DNA of 64,000 nucleotides. It comes from Archangium gephyra. Its GTDB lineage: Bacteria > Myxococcota > Myxococcia > Myxococcales > Myxococcaceae. A program made the translations under genes and the position numbers. The stretch lies in the NCBI RefSeq assembly GCF_001027285.1, contig NZ_CP011509.1:9448501-9512500 (forward strand). Direction: 5' to 3'. The first letter of the stretch is position 1. Each line of letters opens with the position of its first letter. Of this stretch, positions 58,305 to 64,000 are shown piece by piece. Below the pieces are notes generated by a model, which was given only the letters and a program-made list of their open reading frames with translations, was not told the DNA's origin and ran no database searches.

Positions 58305-58814
58305 ATGTCCCCTCTCTCCAGCCTGACCCGGTCCCTCACCAGCCTCGCCTCGGCCGAGACCCTGCGCCGCGCATGGAGCCTGCTGCGCCATGCCCCCGGT
58401 GGGGGCATCGTCATGGGGCAGCTCCTCGGCAACCTCGCGCCCTATACCGGCACCATCCGCCCGGAAGTGCTCACCCTGGAGGAGGGCTACGCCCGGGTGC
58501 GGATGCGGGACCGGCGCGCCGTGCGCAACCACCTGCGCTCGGTGCACGCCATCGCGTTGATGAACCTGGGCGAGGTGGCCACCGGGGTGGCGATGATGTC
58601 CGCCCTGCCCGAGGGCATGCGCGGCATCATCACCCACCTGGAGATGGACTACCTGCGCAAGGCCCGGGGCTCCATCACCGCCGAGTGCCGGGCCCCCGTC
58701 GCCGCCGCGGGCGAGCGGCACGAGTACGACGTCCAGGCCGACCTCACCGACGAGGCCGGCGAGGTGGTGGCCCGGGCCCGCGCGCGCTGGCTGATCGGCC
58801 CCGCCACGCACTGA
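58305..58814 (+). CDS. DUF4442 hotdog-fold protein
   Basis: 169 residues from the ATG at 58305. LLRHAPGGGIVMGQLLGNLA, PYTGTIRPEVLTLEEGYARV and DRRAVRNHLRSVHAIALMNL fit DUF4442, a thioesterase-like hotdog domain. The N-H-V/S-H stretch in the middle sits where thioesterases keep their catalytic residues. Probable acyl-CoA or acyl-carrier chemistry; the substrate is unknown. It follows the SDR gene by 57 bp. Confidence 0.87.
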   Translation: MSPLSSLTRSLTSLASAETLRRAWSLLRHAPGGGIVMGQLLGNLAPYTGTIRPEVLTLEEGYARVRMRDRRAVRNHLRSVHAIALMNLGEVATGVAMMSALPEGMRGIITHLEMDYLRKARGSITAECRAPVAAAGERHEYDVQADLTDEAGEVVARARARWLIGPATH

Positions 58815-58919
58815 GCCGCGCCCCGAGCGTTGGTGAAGCGACGAAAGTGGCCGGAGGCTGGGACACCTTGAATCATCCGGGGCATGCTGGCGCTTTCCGC
58901 AGCCGGCCCGGAGGTTCTC

Positions 58920-60653
58920 ATGGCGTCCCCCGTGTTCGGATTCGCCGATCTGCACTGCCACCTCATGGCGCACCTGGGCTTTGGCGGGCACCTGCTCGCC
59001 GGACGTCCGGATGGAGACATCGAGCAGGCGCTCGCCCGCTGTGACCTCCACCTCCACGGCAAGTGGGGCATCGGCAACTTCGGCAAGGACTGGCCGCTGG
59101 TGCAGGCCTTCATCGAGGGCGGCCTGGGCCACGGCCCCTGTGGCCATGGCACCTATGCCGACTGGCCCACCTTCAACACCCTCATCCACCAGCAGCTGTT
59201 CGTGGACTGGCTGCGGCGGGCCCATGACGGGGGGCTGCGGCTGCTGTGCAGCGTGGCCGTCAACAACGAGCTGCTGGCCGAGGAGTGCCGCCACCCCGAC
59301 AAGGACGAGAGCTCCATCGAGAAGCAGATGCGCGAGTTGCGCCGCTTCGTCGAGCGGCACGCGGACTGGATGGGACTGGCCCTGAGCGCTTCACAGGCCC
59401 GCCAACTCATCACCGCGGGCAAGCTCGCCGTGGTGGCCGGCGTGGAGGTGGACTCGTTGGACAGCCTCCTGGGAGACCGCGAGGCGCTCAACAAGCAGCC
59501 CCTCTCGCTGGAGCAGCTGCCCCGCATCCTGCGCTGGCTGCGGGACCTGGGCTTCCGGATGATGACGCCGCTGCACCTGGCCAACAACAGCTTCGGCGGC
59601 GCCGCTGTCTATGACGACAAGTTCAACCTGCTCAACCACTTCCTGCGCGGGCGCTTCTTCGACGTGCAGGGAGCCTCCGACGTGGGCTTCCGGCTCGGTC
59701 AGGACATGGAGACGCAGACGAAGGCGGCCGTCATGCTCTACGAGCTGACGCGCCGGGCGCACTACCCCAAGGGCTATGCCCTCAACGCCCCGGGCCAGGG
59801 CCACGTCAACCAGCTCGGGCTCACGCCCACGGGCCACGCCTTCCTGCGCGAGGCCATGCGCCAGGGCTTCATCCTCGACGTGGAGCACATGTCCGAGCGC
59901 TGCACCAACGACGTGCTCTCCCTGGCCGAGCAGTCCCGCTACCCCGTCGTCGCCTCGCACTGCGCCTTCCGCGAGCAGGGCCTCGAGCCCCAGGAGACGA
60001 GCCGCAAGGCCAAGCGCGCGAGCGAGTACATGAAGACGCGCGGCCAGGCGCGGCGCATCCTCGAGCTGGGCGGGCTGCTGGGCCCCATCACCAACCAGCA
60101 CGAGCTGAAGGACTTCCCCGGCGGCACGGTGGACAACGACTGCGCACGCTCGTCCAAGACGTGGGCCCAGTCCTACCAGTACGCGCTCTCGCTGCTGCGC
60201 GAGGTGGGCTCCGGCGGCGTGGCGATGGGCACCGACTTCAACGGCCTCAACCAGCAACCGGGGCCCCGCTACGGACCCAACGCCGCCGCCGGGCTGAAGG
60301 ACGACCCGCTGCGCGAGAAACGGCGGCCCGTGCAGCAGAGGCTCCAGCGCAACAAGCCGCCCCTGCCCTATTCGGGCACCCTGTACCGCACGGACGTGCC
60401 CTTCGTGAAGTCACGCGCAGGCTCGCGCGAGTTCGACTTCAACACCGATGGACTGGCCCACGTCGGCCTGCTGCCGGACTTCATCCGGGATCTCCTCCAC
60501 GTGGGCATGACGGACGCGCAGATGGATCCGCTCTTCTCCTCGGCCGAGGCCTTCCTCCGCATGTGGGAGTCCTGCGAGGGCCGGGGCGCGGCGCTCGTCG
60601 CGGGCGAGCTGGTGGACGCGGCGATTCCCCGGCTCACCTCCCCCACCGGTTGA
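58920..60653 (+). CDS. M19-like membrane-dipeptidase / amidohydrolase family protein
   Basis: 577 residues from an ATG with GGAGG five bases upstream. Metal-site motifs of the renal-dipeptidase/amidohydrolase type are seen in order: FADLHCHL, VAGVEVDSLDSL (bridging Glu), PLHLANNSFGG, FILDVEHMSE, VVASHCAF and VAMGTDFNGL (late Asp). There is no signal peptide, and the protein is longer than typical M19 members because of C-terminal insertions. It could cleave dipeptides or D-amino-acid-containing compounds; specificity is unknown. Confidence 0.82.
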   Translation: MASPVFGFADLHCHLMAHLGFGGHLLAGRPDGDIEQALARCDLHLHGKWGIGNFGKDWPLVQAFIEGGLGHGPCGHGTYADWPTFNTLIHQQLFVDWLRRAHDGGLRLLCSVAVNNELLAEECRHPDKDESSIEKQMRELRRFVERHADWMGLALSASQARQLITAGKLAVVAGVEVDSLDSLLGDREALNKQPLSLEQLPRILRWLRDLGFRMMTPLHLANNSFGGAAVYDDKFNLLNHFLRGRFFDVQGASDVGFRLGQDMETQTKAAVMLYELTRRAHYPKGYALNAPGQGHVNQLGLTPTGHAFLREAMRQGFILDVEHMSERCTNDVLSLAEQSRYPVVASHCAFREQGLEPQETSRKAKRASEYMKTRGQARRILELGGLLGPITNQHELKDFPGGTVDNDCARSSKTWAQSYQYALSLLREVGSGGVAMGTDFNGLNQQPGPRYGPNAAAGLKDDPLREKRRPVQQRLQRNKPPLPYSGTLYRTDVPFVKSRAGSREFDFNTDGLAHVGLLPDFIRDLLHVGMTDAQMDPLFSSAEAFLRMWESCEGRGAALVAGELVDAAIPRLTSPTG

Positions 60654-60761
60654 GCGCGGCCGGGCCGTTGCTGTCTCCTGCGAGTCCCTTGCCTCGTGCC
60701 CGGGGGTGATTTCGCCCCTCCGGAGCCGCCGGTATGAATCGCCGCAGCAAAGGAGACGGCC

Positions 60762-61700
60762 ATGGGGGAGAGAATCGCCACGCTCGTGCTGTCCGGCGGT
60801 GGGGCCAAGGGGGCCTTCCAGGTGGGGGCCGAGCGCGTCCTGCGCGAGGAGTTCGGTTTCCGCTGGGAGCGCATCTTCGGAGTGTCCGTGGGCGCCCTCA
60901 ATGCCACGCTCCTCGCCCAGCAGGAGTATGCACGGCTGATGGAGCTCTGGCTGAACATCCGCGAGGAGGACATCTACCGGAAGTTCCCCTGGCCCGTCGT
61001 GGCCCTCCGGCTCGGCCTCCAGCGCAAGCTCGGGTTCTACGACGACACGCCGATGCGCAAGCTCCTCCAGAAGTACGCCGGGGGGCGGCCCTTCCGCACC
61101 CCCGCCCATGTCGGCCGGGTCTCGCTCGTATCGGGAGAGTACGAGTTGGTTCCCAGCGAGGCGCCGGACTTCCTGGACGCGGTATGGCACAGCGCGACAA
61201 TGCCCGTCATCTGGGAGGCCATCGGCCCCCAGGCGCACGTGGACGGGGGCCTGCGCAACGTCACCCCTCTCGGGGACGCGCTGGGCTTCAAGCCCACCGA
61301 GCTCGTCGTCATCCCCTGCGGCTCGGCGGGCATCGACACGATGAAGCCCCCCACCAACATCCTGGACGTGGCCAAGCGGAGCCTCACCGACATCACCTTC
61401 AATGAGATCCTCCGCAATGACATGGACGAGTTCGTCCGCATCAACGACATCGTGAAGCAGGCGCACGAGGCCGGGCTGACGCTCAAGAAGCCGGACGGGT
61501 CGCCCTACGTCTACTGTCCCATCACCATCATCGAACCGACCCGGCCCATGGGGGATACCCTCGACTTCGGCAAGGAGACGATCCGGCTGCGCATGCGCCA
61601 TGGAGAGGAGGCCGCGCGGGCCGTCCTCCAGCGGACCGGGGTGCGCCCGCCACAGCCCGACGCGTCCCTCCCCACCCCCGAGCACCCCTTCCCCGCCTGA
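60762..61700 (+). CDS. Patatin-like phospholipase
   Basis: 312 residues. LVLSGGGAKGAFQVG is the oxyanion-hole motif, S42 in GVSVGA the nucleophile and D161 in VDGG the catalytic Asp. This is a Ser-Asp dyad lipid acyl hydrolase. No signal peptide is present, so it acts in the cytosol or at the inner leaflet unless exported by a special system. GGAGA lies five bases before the start (aaaggagacggcc). Confidence 0.93.
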   Translation: MGERIATLVLSGGGAKGAFQVGAERVLREEFGFRWERIFGVSVGALNATLLAQQEYARLMELWLNIREEDIYRKFPWPVVALRLGLQRKLGFYDDTPMRKLLQKYAGGRPFRTPAHVGRVSLVSGEYELVPSEAPDFLDAVWHSATMPVIWEAIGPQAHVDGGLRNVTPLGDALGFKPTELVVIPCGSAGIDTMKPPTNILDVAKRSLTDITFNEILRNDMDEFVRINDIVKQAHEAGLTLKKPDGSPYVYCPITIIEPTRPMGDTLDFGKETIRLRMRHGEEAARAVLQRTGVRPPQPDASLPTPEHPFPA

Positions 61701-61813
61701 GTCACGGACCGGGAATAGAAAAAACCGCCGGGTGTCGTGGGCAGCAGCCAGGGAACCGGGCAATCATGTGCCCGGCCGCTCTTCCTGGGCCTGTTTCCCC
61801 CCGATACCCAACC

Positions 61814-62980
61814 ATGACCACTTCCCGAAGGCAGTTCCTCCAGTTCACCCTGGCCGCGGCCGCTCTGACGGCGTGCGCCCCGGGCATGCGCGCCGCGTCC
61901 GGAGATGGCCGCGCCGCCTCCAAGAAGAAGATCCTCGTCCTCGGTGGCACGGGCTTCCTCGGCCCGGCCGTTGTCGCCGCGGCCCAGGCTCGCGGACACA
62001 CCCTGACCCTCTTCAACCGCGGCAAGACCCGGCCGGAGCTCTTCCCGGACGTGGAGAAGCTGCAGGGCGATAGAGACCCGAACAAGGGCGAGGGCCTCAA
62101 GGCGCTCGAGGGCCGCTCGTTCGACGCCGTCATCGACAACTCGGGCTACTACCCGCGCATGGTCGGAGCCTCGGCCTCACTGCTGGCGCCCAACGTCGGA
62201 CAGTACATCTTCATCTCCAGCGGCTCGGCCTACGCGAAGAACGACACGCCCGGAGCGGACGAGACCGCCGCCACCGCCACGCTCGCCGATCCGACCGTCG
62301 AGTCGATGGGCAAGAACTTCGAGAACTACGGCGGGCTGAAGCGCGCGTGCGAGGTGGCCGTGGAGAAGGCCCTGCCAGGCCGCACCACCATCATCCGCCC
62401 CGGCTACATCGTGGGCCCGGAGGATCGCACGGACCGCTTCACGTACTTCCCCTGGCGCTACGATCAGGGCGGAGAGATGCTCGCGCCGGGCAGCCCGTCG
62501 GATCCGCTGCAGATCATCGACGTGCGCGACCTGGCCGAGTGGCTCGTGCTGCTGGTGGAGGGCAACACCACGGGCGTCTTCAACGCCGTGGGGCCGGACA
62601 AGCCCTGGAGCATGGGGGAGCTGTTCACGGCCTGTAAGGAGATCACCGGCAAGGACACGAAGCTCATCTGGGTGTCCGGAGAGTTCCTCCAGAAGAACGG
62701 CGAGGACGGCGAGGGCGCGCTCCCCATCTGGGCGCCGGCCTTCGGGGCCTACGCGGGCATGCACCGGCGCAGCAACGCGCGGGCGGTGCAGGCCGGGCTG
62801 AAGTTCCGCTCGCCGGCCGTCACCACCCGGGACACGCTCGAGTGGTTCAAGAGCCAGCCCGAGGAGCGCCGCAGCAAGCTGCGCGGAGGGCTGCCCCCCG
62901 AGCGCGAGGCGGAGCTGCTCTCGCTCTGGGCCAAGGCCCAGCAGGGCACTCCCGTCGCCCCGGCCACCCAGGGCGGCTGA
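61814..62980 (+). CDS. Tat-exported NAD-dependent epimerase/reductase-like protein
   Basis: 388 residues from the ATG at 61814. The twin-arginine signal TTSRRQFLQFTL is followed by a hydrophobic run and a lipobox-like LTAC. The mature part is an extended-SDR Rossmann fold: ILVLGGTGFLGPAVV, FDAVIDNSGYYP, FISSGSAYAKN, RPGYIVGPED and VRDLAEWLVLLVEG. The classical YxxxK reads YGGLK. A Tat-exported, cofactor-containing epimerase fold is unusual but recurrent in myxobacteria and actinobacteria. The substrate is unknown. Confidence 0.88.
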   Translation: MTTSRRQFLQFTLAAAALTACAPGMRAASGDGRAASKKKILVLGGTGFLGPAVVAAAQARGHTLTLFNRGKTRPELFPDVEKLQGDRDPNKGEGLKALEGRSFDAVIDNSGYYPRMVGASASLLAPNVGQYIFISSGSAYAKNDTPGADETAATATLADPTVESMGKNFENYGGLKRACEVAVEKALPGRTTIIRPGYIVGPEDRTDRFTYFPWRYDQGGEMLAPGSPSDPLQIIDVRDLAEWLVLLVEGNTTGVFNAVGPDKPWSMGELFTACKEITGKDTKLIWVSGEFLQKNGEDGEGALPIWAPAFGAYAGMHRRSNARAVQAGLKFRSPAVTTRDTLEWFKSQPEERRSKLRGGLPPEREAELLSLWAKAQQGTPVAPATQGG

Positions 62981-62991
62981 GCCCATGGGCC

Positions 62992-63019
62992 CACGGGGAG
63001 GGCGGCGTCTCCCTCCCCG
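62992..63019 (+). terminator. Hairpin downstream of the Tat-epimerase gene
   Basis: A perfect 10-bp stem (ACGGGGAGGG / CCCTCCCCGT) with an eight-base loop, 12 bp after the stop. No T-tract is present. Confidence 0.55.
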
Positions 63020-63183
63020 TACCGTGCACCAGTCCACGGCGGGGTCATCCCTTCGTCTTGCCCTGGCGGGCAGGCAACCTCCCGGCTGACCTCCTGGAGT
63101 GGGGCGATGCCGTGGAGCGCTCGTTGCCGCTCCGCGAGGGAGCATCACCTTTGCGCGAGTCATCTCCTGCAGGAGGCAAGCGC

Positions 63184-63618
63184 ATGGCGAACACCAGCGA
63201 TGTCGAGACGCTCAACTCATTCCTTCGCGGTGAAATCTCGGCGGTGGAGACCTACCGCCAGGCCATTGGCCATGTGTCGGATGAGCGGATTCGCAGCCAG
63301 CTCGAGGACTGCCTGCACGACCACGAGCACCGCGTGGAGGCCATCCGCGAGCGCGTCGAGAAGCTCGGAGGCAAGCCGGCGGAGGGCTCCGGCATCTGGG
63401 GCACCTTCGCGAAGCTGGTGCAGGGCGGCGCGGATCTCCTCGGCGAGAAGACCGCCATCCAGGCGCTCGAGGAAGGGGAGGACCACGGCCTCGCGGACTA
63501 CCAGCGCGACATGGACAAGACGCACGGCGAGGCCCGCCGCTTCGTCCGGATGGAGCTGCTGCCCTCGCAGAAGCGCACCCACGAGCGGCTGAGCCGCCTC
63601 AAGAAGACCCTGCACTGA
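63184..63618 (+). CDS. Ferritin-like DUF2383 protein
   Basis: 144 residues, four-helix. AGGAGG is seven bases upstream of the start. VETLNSFLRGEISAVETYRQ, CLHDHEHRVEAIRERVEKLG and ALEEGEDHGLADYQRDMDK match the PA2169/DUF2383 ferritin-like group; the E-ET and D-H-E-H pattern could bind a di-metal site. Its role may be oxidative or metal-stress related (inference). Its 3' end overlaps the next gene's stop by 20 bp. Confidence 0.88.
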   Translation: MANTSDVETLNSFLRGEISAVETYRQAIGHVSDERIRSQLEDCLHDHEHRVEAIRERVEKLGGKPAEGSGIWGTFAKLVQGGADLLGEKTAIQALEEGEDHGLADYQRDMDKTHGEARRFVRMELLPSQKRTHERLSRLKKTLH

Positions 63619-64000
63619 CAGCGGGCCGGCGTGGACGGGACACCGCCGCCCACGCCACCGCCAGCACGGTGAGCACCGAGAGGAGCGCCGCCGGACGCGC
63701 CCCTCTCGAGGCCCCGAAGCGCAGCACCACCTCGCCGGGTTCCGCGTGCAGCGTCATCAGCCGCGCGCCCTCGACGAGCGCTGGCTCGAGCGGCACCCCC
63801 TGGCCCTCGCGCGTGGCCTCCCACTCGGGAGCCCAGCCCATCCACAGCAGCACCCCGGTGGACCCGGGCCCGGAGAGACGCAGGCGCACCGCCTCCTCTT
63901 CCCAGGACAGCACCTGCGCGGCCGCGCCCGGCGTCGAGGCGCTCACCCGGGGCAGCGGCCGCACCTCGCGAACCTCGAATCGCCCCCACCGCGCGAGCAC
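63599..64000 (-). CDS. Membrane protein, C-terminal part (gene runs off the window)
   Basis: 133 residues are visible, open to the window edge, so the start is missing. A beta-rich region (SASTPGAAAQVLSWEEEAVR, LLWMGWAPEWEATREGQG, TLHAEPGEVVLRFGASRG) is followed by one membrane helix (LLSVLTVLAVAWAAV). The ending resembles the C-terminus of large YfhO-type membrane proteins, but the assignment is uncertain. It converges on the DUF2383 gene with a 20-bp overlap. Confidence 0.6.
   Translation of the reverse strand: MLARWGRFEVREVRPLPRVSASTPGAAAQVLSWEEEAVRLRLSGPGSTGVLLWMGWAPEWEATREGQGVPLEPALVEGARLMTLHAEPGEVVLRFGASRGARPAALLSVLTVLAVAWAAVSRPRRPAVSAGSS

Overview
The window is a high-G+C chromosomal segment that looks myxobacterial, most likely suborder Cystobacterineae (Archangium / Cystobacter / Melittangium type). 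The grounds are three eukaryotic-type Ser/Thr kinases, very large hybrid histidine kinases, many secreted lipoproteins, families known mainly from myxobacteria (DUF2381, DUF5953, DUF6310, DUF6249) and strong third-position G/C bias. This is inferred from content; no rRNA, tRNA, CRISPR array, transposase or phage gene was seen. About 57 protein genes are supported, and both outermost genes are cut by the window edges.

Layout. 1-3.2 kb: an FHA protein and a kinase-receiver-cyclase fusion, divergent from a Crp/Fnr regulator, suggesting a cAMP relay. 3.2-9 kb: an M18 aminopeptidase, two tandem paralogous lipoproteins with a ChaN/Tiki-like GELHGT motif, and a membrane protein. 9-16.4 kb: a fatty-acid desaturase, a discoidin-polysaccharide lyase, an orphan Imm26-like immunity gene, a TlpA thioredoxin, a DUF6249 / ECF sigma / anti-sigma operon, and a PHM-like copper monooxygenase lipoprotein. 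16.4-24 kb: lipoproteins of unknown function, a DUF6986 aldolase-like protein and cysE-cysK. 24-31.3 kb: a glycan-binding protein coupled to a five-haem cytochrome, a membrane-sensor kinase, a CHAP-domain lipoprotein, a Crp-like regulator and a scramblase-like protein.

31.4-35.8 kb is the most accessory-looking block: a kinase with a nested lipoprotein-like reading frame, a DUF2381 protein, and a DUF6310 (PD-(D/E)xK-like) / DUF5953 pair that may be an effector and its partner. 35.8-41.6 kb is mostly housekeeping, plus a SET-domain methyltransferase with a histone-like tail. 41.8-51.5 kb is the signalling centrepiece: a REC-GAF-HK-REC kinase, a 2143-residue soluble poly-HAMP hybrid kinase with eleven near-identical 92-residue units (architecture like fungal group III osmosensor kinases), and a CheR methyltransferase. 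51.5-64 kb carries a YgiQ radical SAM protein, a GT-C glycosyltransferase, a HAD phosphatase, lipid-related enzymes, an M19-like dipeptidase, a patatin, a Tat-exported epimerase and a ferritin-like protein.

The window is rich in signal transduction: three Ser/Thr kinases, two hybrid histidine kinases, a nucleotide cyclase, two Crp-type regulators, an ECF sigma factor and an XRE regulator. Much of the rest is envelope or secreted protein. Several intergenic hairpins act as likely terminators between convergent genes.
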